Source: Adenophora triphylla var. japonica
Taxonomy: Eukaryota > Streptophyta > Magnoliopsida > Asterales > Campanulaceae
Reading direction: 5' to 3'
Length of the DNA stretch: 64,000 nt
Assembly: GCA_022495995.1 (NCBI GenBank)
Contig: JAFEMH010002508.1
Span: forward strand, 271,716-335,715
Within the stretch, counting starts at the first letter, position 1, and the number at the start of each line of letters is the position of its first letter. The notes below the pieces were generated by a model. That model was not told the origin of the DNA, searched no databases, and worked only from the letters and a program-made list of their open reading frames with translations. Of this stretch, positions 11,823 to 21,509 are shown piece after piece. A program made the translations under genes and the position numbers.

Positions 11823-12470
11823 GGACAAAAGAGCGGGAAGATGAAGAGGTGTGTTGGTTAAAGCAAAAGAAGCTTAAAGGTTTTTAAGCGTCGTGCACAT
11901 TGATTGGCGGTTTTGTTTCACGAAATTAAAGATGTGTCATGAAAATATGAACGTGTGTGCAGCGGTTATATCAAAATATAATAAAGTACAAAAAGATAAC
12001 CTTTTTGATAAAAATGAATGATCTGAGATATTACCTTTTTGATCAATTATTTAAAATTGATCTACTTCTTTTGTATAGGAGCATGGGGAACGGGTAAGGG
12101 ATAGTACGGTAGGTTGCGGTGCCGCGGCGAAGGGATTGATGTGACTTGATAGGCAATGATGACAAAGCGAGCCGGTTAAATACGGATTGCAAATTTGGAT
12201 CCGGCCGCGATTCGTCGGTAAAGGGCAATCGGTAAGGTAGCTAACCGGTCGAGTATTTTGACCGGTAAGAGAGACTTTCATCGGTAAAGAACCATCGGAT
12301 AGAGACACCATTTACCGATCGGGTATGTCGGTAAGAGGACCGGTAAAGGGAGTCTTGCCTTACCCGTAAGGGATAGGTAAATGAGCACTAGCAAGCATCG
12401 GTAAACGAGTGAGGTCACCTATGATCTTTGTTGAGAGCTTACACGAGATAACAAAGTTAGCACATAATGT
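11823..12470 (-). other. Spacer between pol and third-ORF promoter
   Basis: About 650 bases. The part at 12170-12400 is packed with CGGTAA and ACCGGT words; the rest is A/T-rich. Short frames (12043-12311) have no recognisable domain and fit low-complexity motif translation. Confidence 0.5.
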
Positions 12471-13130
12471 TTATCGAATATCAATCATGCCTAGTTCTCC
12501 TCTAAGGAATTCAAATCTTTTAATGTCCAATGGTTTTGTTAAGATATCGGCTAATTGATAATCGGTATGGACTTTTAAAAGAACAATGTTACCCTTTTCA
12601 ACATGATCCTTGAGGAAATGGTATTTGATGTCTATGTGCTTAGTCTTTGAATGCATCACGGGATTGTTGGAGGCGAGATAGGCGAGGTGTTATCACAATA
12701 GATAGGACATACTTCTTGAGGGATTTCATAGTCCACTAGTTGTTGCTTCATCCATAGAATTTGTGAACGGCAACTCCCGGCGGCTATGTACTCGGCTTCG
12801 ATCGTAGAAGTGGAAATTGATGCTTGTTTCTTGCACGACCGGGAAACCAAACGGTTACCCAGAAATTGACAAGTTCCACTAGTACTTTTCTGGTGACCCT
12901 ACAAGCTGCAAAATCGGCATCGAATATCCAATAAGTGTAAATGAAGAATCTTTTGGATACCACAAACCTAAGTTAGCAGTTCCCAAAGATATCTTATAAT
13001 TCTTTTAACGACTTGCAAATGAGATTCTCTAGGGTCGGCTTGAAATCTAGCACATACACATACGGCAAACATGATATCGGCCTGCGGCGGTTAAGTAAAG
13101 TAGAGAGCCTGTCATACCTCGGTAGAGTGT
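12471..13130 (-). pseudogene. Copia RNase H domain (copy 2)
   Basis: Two frames carry the C-terminal RNase H of pol. At 12656-12850 are STIEAEYIAAG and QILWMKQQL (the catalytic Glu region) and YCDNTS. At 12471-12659 are HSKTKHIDIKYHFLKDHV and QLADILTKPL, ending GMIDIR and a stop. The N-terminal portion (12850-13130) is frameshifted. The domain degrades RNA in the RNA-DNA hybrid. This marks the true end of pol in the element; copy 1 loses this part at the window edge. Confidence 0.85.
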
Positions 13131-13135
13131 CATAT

Positions 13136-13666
13136 CTACTTTCTTACCGGATTCATCTTTGTCAAGGTGTACATTGGTGGCCATAGGAGTGCTTTGAGGA
13201 TGAGCGAGTCAAGACCAAATTTCTTGATTAGATCATTGGTGTATTTGGCTTGATTTATAAAAATACCTTCTTGGGTTTGCTTGACTTGAAGTCCAAGGAA
13301 AAATGTAAGCTCACCCATCATGCTCATCTCAAATTTGCTCTGCATAAGTTTCTCAAATCTCTTGCATAATTTCTCGTTAGTAGATCCAAAAATAATGTCA
13401 TCAACATATATTTGAACTAACAATGAATGACCATTATGCTTAGCAATAAATAAGGTGGTGTCGATTTTACCTCGTTCAAACTTCTCACTAAGTAGGAATT
13501 TGGAGAGAGTTTCATACCATGCTCGAGGTGCTTGCTTGAGGCCGTACAAAGCTTTATTCAATTTGTATACGTGATTAGGCTTCTTGGAATCTTCAAAACA
13601 CGGGGGTTGAGCAACAGAAACAAGTTCTTGAAGTTCCCCATTGAGAAAGGCACTTTTCACATCCAT
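13136..13666 (-). CDS. Copia reverse transcriptase, C-terminal two thirds (copy 2)
   Basis: A 176-residue frame starting inside [11 protein letters not shown], through [13 protein letters not shown] and catalytic YVDDIIFG to the KYTNDLIKK block. It matches copy 1 almost residue for residue, with a few changes near the left motif (VSVAQPPCFED against [11 protein letters not shown]). The upstream part of the domain lies in other frames up to about 14060, broken by small indels. Confidence 0.88.
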   Translation of the reverse strand: MDVKSAFLNGELQELVSVAQPPCFEDSKKPNHVYKLNKALYGLKQAPRAWYETLSKFLLSEKFERGKIDTTLFIAKHNGHSLLVQIYVDDIIFGSTNEKLCKRFEKLMQSKFEMSMMGELTFFLGLQVKQTQEGIFINQAKYTNDLIKKFGLDSLILKALLWPPMYTLTKMNPVRK

Positions 13667-14100
13667 TTGATATAGCTTGAACTCTTTGTAGGCTGCGTAG
13701 GCAAGGAATAACCTAATGGCTTCTAATCTAGCTACGGGAGCAAAAGTCTCATCATAGTCTATGCCTTCTTCACTGCCTATACCCTTTCGCCACTAGTCTA
13801 GCCTTGTTCCTTATAATTTTTCCGAGTTTCATCCAATTTATTCCTATAAACCCATTTCGTTCCAATCACGGTTTGATCACTAGGTCTAGGCACTAACTCC
13901 CCAAACTTTACATCTATCAAAGCGATTAAGCTCTTCTTGCATAGCTTCTACCCAGTGGGGTCATCTAGTGCTTCCTCGGTCTTCTTTGGTTCAATATTTG
14001 AGACCATAGCGAGAGGAAAATAATCCATGTTGATCCTCCATGCTTCTTAATTGGCCTCTAGTCATTACGGGACCAAAGACATCACCTATCACATTTTCTA
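13667..14100 (-). pseudogene. RT N-terminal part, frameshifted (copy 2)
   Basis: This DNA is homologous to 540-985 of copy 1, where it encodes the open front half of RT. Here indels such as CCTG to CACTG near 13767 and CAG to CGAG near 13823 destroy the frame. Confidence 0.7.
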
Positions 14101-14607
14101 AAGGGTGATCTCTCACCATTCTCACTTCCCTAGGGAGGTCTTGCACGACCGATTCTTGTCTAAGGTTTTCTAATGGAGGAGTAGAATCGGTAAAGGGAGA
14201 TGTGACCGGTAAAGGAGATCGGTTTGGAGAAGGTGATGGAGGCGGTGATCGGTAAGTGGGGAAGGAAACGGTAAATTGTTTGAAATAGGTTCGGCTTCGG
14301 GAGGTGAATTAGGAAAATTAATATGAGGGCTGGTTGGTAATAAATCGGTTAGTTTGGGGTTGTCTATTGGATTGCCTAACCGATTGGGGAAAGAAGGAGT
14401 CATCAACTAAGTCTCTACAAGTTACACCACTTGAAATTTGAAGGCTGAGCGGGGATTGATTTGCATTAGAAGCTGGTGGAATGATTGGAGTTTTGATTCT
14501 TTGGTTTCACTGTCTCAAACACACCGAATTATCGGTACTATTTGGAGCCTTATCGGACTCTAGCAAATCAAATTCATCAAAAGTAACATGAACGGATTCA
14601 ACAATTT
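14101..14607 (-). pseudogene. Integrase-RT linker (copy 2)
   Basis: Homologous to 1010-1420. A 78-residue Pro/Ser-rich frame (14170-14406) survives. CAG to CG differences against copy 1 are visible at 14523 (ACCGAATT against ACCAGAATT). Confidence 0.5.
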
Positions 14608-15640
14608 TCAATAACCGTTTATTAAAAACTCTAAATGCCTTCTTGTGCTTGGCGTATCCCACAAAGATACCTTCATCGGCTTTTTCATCAAATTTACCTC
14701 GGCGCTCTTTACCGTTGTAAAGTACGTAGCATTTGCGTAGAAGATCTTGAAGAAACCAATGTTAGGGATTACGCCACGCCATAGCTCATAAGGGGTCTTG
14801 TTGTGAAACTTGTTGACCAAGGATCTATTGCAGGTGAAGCGGGCGGTATGGATAGCTTCGGCCCAAAAATACTTGGGAAGCCTAGCCGGATATCATTGTT
14901 TTCCGGCTTCGATCAAGGTCCTGTTCTTTCTCTCAACTACACCATTTTGTTGCGGTGTACCGGCGGGCGAGAAATTATGATCTATTCCATGATCATCACG
15001 ATCTTGAGCAATTCCAAGATTTTTGAATTCGGTTCCATTATACGATCTCATGCGATGATGTCACACTCTTTTTGGGTTTGCGGTAGACGGAATAATCTGG
15101 TGGCTACTTCATATGTATCATCTTTTGAAGCAAACATCTCCACCCGGGTATATCTTGAGAAGTCGTCTACAACAACCAAAGCATATCTGCTACCCCCTAA
15201 GCGCGGTAGTTGTGGGGCCAAGCAGATCCATATGTAGCAGCTGGAGGCATCTAGAGGTGGACAAACGGGGCTTCTTTGTGGAAAGATTCTTTATCTTTGT
15301 TTTCCTAGGCGGCAAGCTCTGCATTTCCTATCATGATTAGCGAGACACTTGAGGCAAGCCGGCAACTAGATTTTTATTTGCTAGCTTGGATAAATATTTG
15401 AAATTCAAGTAGCGAGTCTCTTATGCCATAGCCGGGAGTTCTCGCGATGTTCTTAGCTACAAAACAAACATTAGTAACATTCGAAACATTGTTTAAATCA
15501 ATAGCATATACGTTACCTTTTCTATATCCGGTGAGAAGTGTTTCACACTGTAGCAATGTTTTTCACATAGCAATTGGAAGAATTGAAAACACAATGCATA
15601 CCTTTATCACGAGAATTGTGATATGGAGAGAAGGTTATGT
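14608..15640 (-). pseudogene. Copia integrase, broken (copy 2)
   Basis: Pieces parallel those of copy 1. The pre-integrase zinc region is at 15374-15556, the core domain follows in split frames around 15050-15240, and the C-terminal half (KTPYELWRGVIPNIG) is at 14608-14820. The breaks differ from copy 1 at several CAG or CTG sites, so a consensus of the two copies is more intact than either alone. Confidence 0.8.
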
Positions 15641-15665
15641 TTCGAGACCATCCACCAAAGATACC

Positions 15666-15860
15666 TTACGTACAATAAGCGTACCTCTTTTGATGGATCC
15701 ACGACCAGATAATTTTACCCTTTGCGTTGTCACCAAAGACAAGCTGGAGGACCGAGATGCTTCTTCCCGGATCGGTGAGGAGATCGGCATGTCCGATCAT
15801 ATGCCTAGAGCATCCACTGTCCATAATCCAAACATCCTTACCGGCATCGGTTGAGGCCAT
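15666..15860 (-). CDS. Copia aspartic protease fragment (copy 2)
   Basis: A 64-residue frame with the retropepsin active site DSGCSRHM (about residues 13-20) in the context DVWIMDSGCSRHMIG. This is the usual position, after the Gag zinc knuckle and before the pre-integrase domain. The C-terminal flap region is frameshifted. The enzyme acts as a dimer to process Gag-Pol. Confidence 0.8.
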   Translation of the reverse strand: MASTDAGKDVWIMDSGCSRHMIGHADLLTDPGRSISVLQLVFGDNAKGKIIWSWIHQKRYAYCT

Positions 15861-15899
15861 TAAGCATTCTGAAATAAAACGGTAAGCTTATGGTCCCCC

Positions 15900-16082
15900 T
15901 TATTCTTTTGGGTCCAAAGAGTTAGTTCCTCTTTGGCGGCCATACACAGCCACCACACGAGCTTTTAGACTCGGTGGGTCCGGATAGGTGCTTGAGAGGC
16001 ATTCATAAGCCTTGTGACCAATAAAACCACAATTTATACATTTGTTAGATGATGGTGAGGGCTTAGATGATTGGATGTTCAA
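15900..16082 (-). CDS. Gag C-terminal CCHC zinc knuckle (copy 2)
   Basis: A 60-residue frame with the CX2CX4HX4C knuckle CINCGFIGHKAYEC, the same as copy 1. It binds element RNA. It is separated from the protease frame by a shift. Confidence 0.78.
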   Translation of the reverse strand: MNIQSSKPSPSSNKCINCGFIGHKAYECLSSTYPDPPSLKARVVAVYGRQRGTNSLDPKE

Positions 16083-16099
16083 TATAGCCTTTGCTTGAA

Positions 16100-17400
16100 G
16101 AGTTCAGCTGTTTGAGCGAGAAAGCAGATCCTTTGGGGACGAAGGTAATGGATTTAGCTTTGTTGACTGGTTGCATTGGTTTGGAAGATCTATTACCGGT
16201 TGGGGAGCCCTCACCGGTTGGTTGGCCGGTGACGGTTGTCGGCCGGTTGGTCCCTTACCGGTGATGGCTTCCTTACCGGTTGTAGTTTCCTTACACGCAC
16301 ACAGTTAGCAATTTTAATTCCACCTTTGCTTTTACCATCCTTTGAGTGGAACATATTGTCCTAGCTCAGGATCAGCTACCTCGGTCCATTGGGATTTGTT
16401 TTTGCCCAAATAAGCTTTCATCTGTTCCCTTCCCTTGGGATAGGTGTGTGGAACAACTTTGAAAGGTTTAGTTAACTCTCTCTTAATCAATTTGGATTGA
16501 GCATCATCAAATTTACCCATCAAGTTCTCGAGACGAGACTTGGTAGCCGGTTTGTCATTCTTTGTCTTTTTCCTTCTTCTTGGAGGTAAAACTTATTCCG
16601 GTTGTAACATCTCGGTTTAGGAGATATCGATCTTGTATGATAGTCTCCATAGCGGCTCGGGATTTTGTGAAAGTGTCAATAGTTTTAGAAAGAGAATTAT
16701 TTCTTGACACAAGATCGGCAATTTGACAAACGAAATGTTCGATCTCTCGGTGAGTTCTTGATTGTCCTTTTTAAGCTGACTGACTCTAGCTTGCTTTCTT
16801 TCAAATCTTTTATTTCGGCTTTCAAAGAGTCATTTTCGGTAGAGATTATTTTGAAATTATCGGCCATAATTTTGTGAGCTTCATTTAATTTTTCAAAATC
16901 GGAGAAGAGCTCATTCATCACCTCTGCCATTTCGGACTTTGACATATTGGGCATAGGGTCAACGGTAGGGCGAGGGGAAGAGGATGATGGTTCAAAATTG
17001 GGATCAAAATTTGGTAGTGATGATATCGGTTCGGGGTTAGGCTCGGTTAGAGGCTTTAAGTGAATCGGTCGGTTCTCAAGCATCGGTTGATAAGAGGCGA
17101 TCGGTAAGGCTTGAGCTTGAAAGGTCGATTGAATTGGTTGCATCGGCGGTGCAGTGGGCATGGTTTTAGGCCCGACCATAAAGGGATCCACCTATGTTTT
17201 GAATTTTGAAATTATATGGATTTCCTGCATCTACCTTTGGAATAGGAATGGGATCATCAAAGTATGTCAAGGGAGATCTCATAGGTGGAGTACGGTCAAC
17301 ATAGGATGATTGTTCATTGGAGTTGGGGTGTCTAAAGATAGGAGTTTGTAGGGAGATGGGTTTATCATAAGTTCCATCCATAGCAACAAAGCGACATCGG
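16100..17400 (-). pseudogene. Gag linker: PV-rich segment and coiled coil (copy 2)
   Basis: 16697-17191 encodes 164 residues. The N-terminal half is Pro-rich. A predicted coiled coil follows (EMAEVMNELFSDFEKLNEAH, then ISTENDSLKAEIKDLKES). 16332-16523 encodes the basic YPKGREQMKAYLGKNKSQW segment. Between them the PV-repeat segment is frameshifted. No enzyme motif is present. Confidence 0.65.
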
Positions 17401-17439
17401 CATCTTCATCGAGTCGGCATAGTCGGCTTCCTCATTCTC

Positions 17440-17770
17440 GAGTCGGTCTCAAACCAAACGAGGTAAAGCCTTTTCGGTTGCATCCTCCAGCTACTAAACT
17501 CTTAGATCTAGGAAATTTCTTGAACGGTTTCTTCCTCGAAATTCATATTTCGGTTGAGGGCATTTGGAGGCAAAATGGCCGGATTTTCTACGGTTGTAAC
17601 ACACAAGCTCACCTTGGGCATTTTCCGTCGGTTGAGGTTGAGGTTTGGCCTTTTCTTTGATAGTTCCCGGATCTATGGAATGATGAGGATTTGGGTTGGA
17701 ATGATTTCTTTGTGGGATTTCTTAAAATCCTTAAACTTTTGTAATTTCTAGCAAATGCGGCAAATTCATC
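17440..17770 (-). pseudogene. Basic Gag region with altered second zinc knuckle (copy 2)
   Basis: The minus strand reads CYNRRKSGHFASKC, a knuckle in which the second Cys is Arg, as in copy 1. On the plus strand the codon lies in TACGGTT where TACAGTT would restore Cys, again a CAG triplet. Basic residues follow. Confidence 0.6.
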
Positions 17771-17839
17771 CTCTACCTCAAGAGGTGTGCTAGATGAGGT
17801 ATTGGCTTTAGTTGGTTGAGGTGAGATATTGAGGGAGAG

Positions 17840-18670
17840 TCAATGGTAGTAGTTTGGGTGGTAAGCATCGAAGAACAGGGAAGATCTCGATGCGAGTGGC
17901 GAAGATAAATTTTTAAATTGTTTTTGCACTCCACTCAGCCGGTTGAGCTCTTCCTCATATAAGAACAAAGTAGACACAATGTTATGGATATGAGTAACGT
18001 TCAAGTCACGGCACTCTTTCAAAATAGCGACCTTCACATGCCACAAGTCTCCAAGAGAATTGAGGAATCTCATGTTTAGGTCTTTCATGGTATAGACTCT
18101 ACCTAAAGATGCACAAGAGTTACTCACCTCGCAGAATCGGTCGTACGTTTCCTTCATTGTTTCATTTGGATTCTTCTTGAAGGACTCAAACTCAGCAACA
18201 CTTTTGTAGAGTCTGTTGTCCTTGGCCACTTGATCTCCTTCAAAATATCTGAGTAGACTCTGCCACACTTGTTGAGCGGTCTCATAGCATTGTACTTGTT
18301 TGTACAATCTGTCATCAAGTCCTGAGGTTATGATGTGCAAAGCTTTTCTGTCCAAGGAGTCACACAGTTTGTCATCCTCAGTCCATTCTTCTCGTGGTTT
18401 TGGCACATAAGTTTCATAAACCTCAAAATCTTGTTCAGACTCTCTATCTGCATGATCCATGAGAGGAGTTTTGGGTGCTCTAGTTGCAAGATTGATTTTC
18501 AGGGGTGTCATGGGACCATCTCTGACTACAGTAGTTAACCTATCATCTATTGAGTCCAAGTACCACATTATTACATTTTCCATCTTTGGAAATTCGTTAT
18601 CATTCAACATGGGAACGGATGTCCAAGTTGTATGTTTGCATGATTTTTCCTGCCATTTTGGAATTGGCAA
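17840..18670 (-). CDS. Gag structural domain (UBN2-like), copy 2
   Basis: A 276-residue frame, the best preserved Gag in the window. Seen: WYLDSIDDR near the N-terminus, ALHIITSGLDD (about residue 113), YETAQQVWQSLLRYFEGDQV, FKKNPNETMKETYDRF and LNMRFLNSLGDLWHVKVAIL, features of copia UBN2-type Gag, which assembles the particle. It starts just inside the PBS. The same region in copy 1 is split by indels at CAG or CTG sites. The tail after QKQFKNL is probably frame-shifted. Confidence 0.85.
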   Translation of the reverse strand: MPIPKWQEKSCKHTTWTSVPMLNDNEFPKMENVIMWYLDSIDDRLTTVVRDGPMTPLKINLATRAPKTPLMDHADRESEQDFEVYETYVPKPREEWTEDDKLCDSLDRKALHIITSGLDDRLYKQVQCYETAQQVWQSLLRYFEGDQVAKDNRLYKSVAEFESFKKNPNETMKETYDRFCEVSNSCASLGRVYTMKDLNMRFLNSLGDLWHVKVAILKECRDLNVTHIHNIVSTLFLYEEELNRLSGVQKQFKNLSSPLASRSSLFFDAYHPNYYH

Positions 18671-18713
18671 TTCAAGCGGTTAAGCTTGGAAAAATGATTT
18701 TCGAAAATTGTCA

Positions 18714-18725
18714 GCTCTGATACCA
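18714..18725 (-). other. Primer-binding site (tRNA-iMet)
   Basis: The minus strand reads TGGTATCAGAGC two bases inside the 5' LTR, a perfect plant copia PBS. Confidence 0.92.
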
Positions 18726-18727
18726 AT

Positions 18728-20086
18728 TGTTAGGTCCCAAATGGTAGGAATCAGGCTAGAGGGGGGGGGTGAATAGCCTGTCTATAACTTTTTGCTAAAA
18801 CTTCTTTTGAAAAACTTTAGCTCACCGGTAAGTGATTTTGCACAGCGGAAATTAAGTTTTCAGTTTAGAGAAAAGGCAAACCGGTAAGACAAAATATCAT
18901 GCAAGTCAAGACAAAAATTATTTCCAAGTAAGACAAACAAAATGAGCAGTAAGTGAAGTCAATAGGTTGTGACCAGTTGAGAGATTTTCAACTGATTACA
19001 ACTACACAACGAAAACAAACAAAGCAATAAATGACACATTGTTTGAAGAGGTTCACAGTGTTAAATAACTGCTACGTCCTCTACCAAGTTTGGTCAGAAC
19101 TTGGATTTGTGAAGGTGCACTACTTTATTAATGGATTCTACCTATTACAAGTTGCAAGCCAATGATTGAAAGGCTGCCAAACTAGAGGTGACCACTAATG
19201 GGTTGTGCTACAACAAAGACCTGGTGTTTTCTAGAGATGTGCTCACAAGCTGAGCTGATTTCTCTAGGGTGTTGTGTGTGAATCAATCAATGTGTTCCAT
19301 AAGTAGTCTAATGGAGGAACACTACATAATTGATTGAGGTGCCGGTGTATAAGTCCTAACGAGAGATGTCTAGTGAATAAAGGGACTTGCTTTGAATGCT
19401 TTGAACTAGAGAATGTGCAGGTTGGTAGTTCAAAGCAGCTCACTCTCAAGAATCATAAATGCACCAACCTTCTTCAATGCTCCAGGAAAGCTATTTATAG
19501 TGAACTTTGAAAAGGAGCCGTTGTCTTTGAAGAGGTTGCAATGATGACTTGGAATGGCAGGCATTAAATGGGAGGATCCTTGCATTAAATGCGAGATTGG
19601 ATAGAGAGGATTTCCAGGAGATAGATGGGGCTCGTGAGTGCGGTTACTTGACATTCTCAAAGAAGGTACTGACTTGCTGCAGAGATGTCATGTCAGCATG
19701 CTTACTTTACCAACTTTAGCTAAAGTTGATGGCTGGGTGGTTGGGAGCAATTAATGCACCGGCAAGCTGCTAACAATCTTGAGGAGTAAGCTATAACCGG
19801 TTACTGGACCGGTAACTCAACCGGTAAGATAGGTAAACCGGTAAAGAAGCTTTGACCGGTAAATGACTTCAACCGGTAACTCACACATTGCTGATGGAAA
19901 TTCTCTGGTCTTCAAGTCATCAAATCTTGAGAAAAATACATAGCAAAAACACTGGGCACGAGCACTAAGGGATCCTATGGTACATAGAAAAATTCTATTT
20001 TGATCTAACTAAATTAGGGGTCCTCATTAATGCTTGTTATGATTGGGATTAAGCAATTCTAAGCCTAAGCATATATTTGACTAACA
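18728..20086 (-). repeat. 5' LTR of SIRE copy 2
   Basis: 1359 bp, ends TGTTAG...CTAACA, nearly identical to 5611-6962, with a TATA box at 19491-19499. The cluster of ACCGGT words is at 19796-19880. The next base, 20087, is in the reading frame of the BBE-like gene. Confidence 0.93.
19491..19499 (-). promoter_or_regulatory. LTR TATA box
   Basis: TATAAATAG on the minus strand in the 5' LTR of copy 2; likely start region for the genomic RNA. Confidence 0.65.
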
Positions 20087-21466
20087 CCTTCAACCCCTCG
20101 ACCTTTTCTCATCGTGACACCTGTTGATGAATCCCAAATCCAAACCGCCATTCTTTGCTCCAAGAAACATGAAATCAAGCTTAGAATCCGAGGTGGGGGC
20201 CACGATTTCGAGGGTATCTCATCCACTGCAAGTGATCCATTTGTTATGCTTGACCTCACTAACATGAGATCAATAACCGTTGATGTTGCTAGTAAGACTG
20301 CATGGGTTCAAGGTGGTGCAAGTCTTGGGGAACTCTACTATAGAATTTCTCAGAAAAGTAAAACTCTTGCCTTTCCGGGAGGTACTTGGTCAACTGTCGG
20401 AGTTAGTGGGCTCATTAGCGGAGGAGGCTACGGAACCCTAAATCGAAAATACGGCCTTGCTGCTGATCATGTCTTGGATGCAAGATTGATCGACGTAAAT
20501 GGAAAAATTCTCGATAGAAAATCCATGGGCGAAGATTTGTTTTGGGCCATTAGAGGAGCTGGTGCTTCTAGTTTTGGAGTCATTGTTGCTTGGAAGTTAA
20601 GCTTGGTGGATGTTCCCGAGACAACCACTGTGTTCGCGAAAACCAAGACTTTAGAACAAAATGCAACGACCATTTTCCACAAGTGGCAATCTTTTGCGCC
20701 CAATGCTGATAGAGATTTATTCTTGAGGGCTCAATTAACAACAGTTAATTCGGGTCCCGGTGGAAAGAAAACAGTTCTTATTACATTTGACGCTGTGTTC
20801 TTTGGTGGAATCGATAGGCTTCTTCCTTTGATGCAAGAAGGCTTCCCTGAACTTGGGTTAGTGAGAGAAGATTGTACCGAAGTGAGTTGGGTTCAATCTG
20901 CTATGGTAATATCAGCTTTCTCTAGTCAAGCTCCAACTCAAACGTTGCTTAACCGAACAAGCGCCCCTAAGTTTTCGATAAAGGGCAAATCCGACTTTGT
21001 GAAAGAGCCGATTTCTATTGAGGGACTTGAAGGGCTATGGAGAATGTTTCTCAAAATTGATGTTAGGACGCCAAATTTCATCTTAAGTCCTTATGGTGGA
21101 AGGATGAATGAGATATCAGAGTCAGCTACTCCATTTCCTCATAGAGCTGGAAACTTGTACGTGCTTCTTGAATGGGCTAATTTGGATATGGAAAGACCAC
21201 CATCCGTTAACAAACGGATCAACTGGCTGAGAAGTGTGTATAGTTACTTGGGTCGTTATGTTTCGAGTTCTCCAAGAAGTGCGTATATAAACTATAAGGA
21301 TCTTGACTTGGGCGTTAGCAGCAAAAGTTACGCGGAATCAAACGTTTGGGGAAGAAGATACTTTGGTGATAATTTTGAGAGGTTGGTTAAAGTTAAGAGT
21401 AAAGTTGATCCAAAGAACTTCTTCAGCCATCCACAAAGTATTCCTCCTTTTCCATCTCTACTCTAA
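20087..21466 (+). pseudogene. Berberine-bridge-enzyme-like FAD oxidoreductase, 5' part lost to LTR insertion
   Basis: The 450-residue frame called from a GTG at 20114 extends nine in-frame codons further left, to the first base after the LTR. It matches plant BBE-like oxidases (FAD-linked, secreted, usually about 530 residues). Seen: RIRGGGHDFEG with the FAD-linking His (residue 30 from 20114), ISGGGYG, DLFWAIRGAG, PFPHRAGNLY, and the BBE C-terminal block NYKDLDLG...VWGRRYFGDNFERLVKVK...DPKNFF. The signal peptide and roughly 80 N-terminal residues are missing. The usual second flavin-linking Cys is Trp (residue 92) and the nearby GGH is GL. The rest of the frame is undamaged, so the loss looks recent. 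The substrate cannot be told. Confidence 0.9.
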
Positions 21467-21501
21467 ACCAGCAAGTGCTCTTTTAGTTTTCGGAGGAAAA
21501 G

Positions 21502-21507
21502 AATAAA
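21502..21507 (+). terminator. Possible polyadenylation signal of the BBE-like gene
   Basis: AATAAA 36 bases after the stop codon, in T-rich sequence, where a plant near-upstream element is expected. Confidence 0.45.
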
Positions 21508-21509
21508 TT

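Larger units (their letters stand above)
5611..20086 (-). mobile_element. Complete SIRE-type copia element, copy 2
   Basis: About 14.5 kb, with LTRs 5611-6962 and 18728-20086, PBS 18714-18725, gag, protease, integrase, RT, RNase H (ending 12471), a third ORF region (7342-11556) and a PPT beside the left LTR. The gag-pol order and RT motifs are copia, and the extra ORF downstream of pol is typical of the SIRE/Maximus group. Its right LTR ends inside the reading frame of a BBE-like gene. The left target-site duplication should lie beyond the window, left of copy 1, so it cannot be tested here. Confidence 0.88.
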
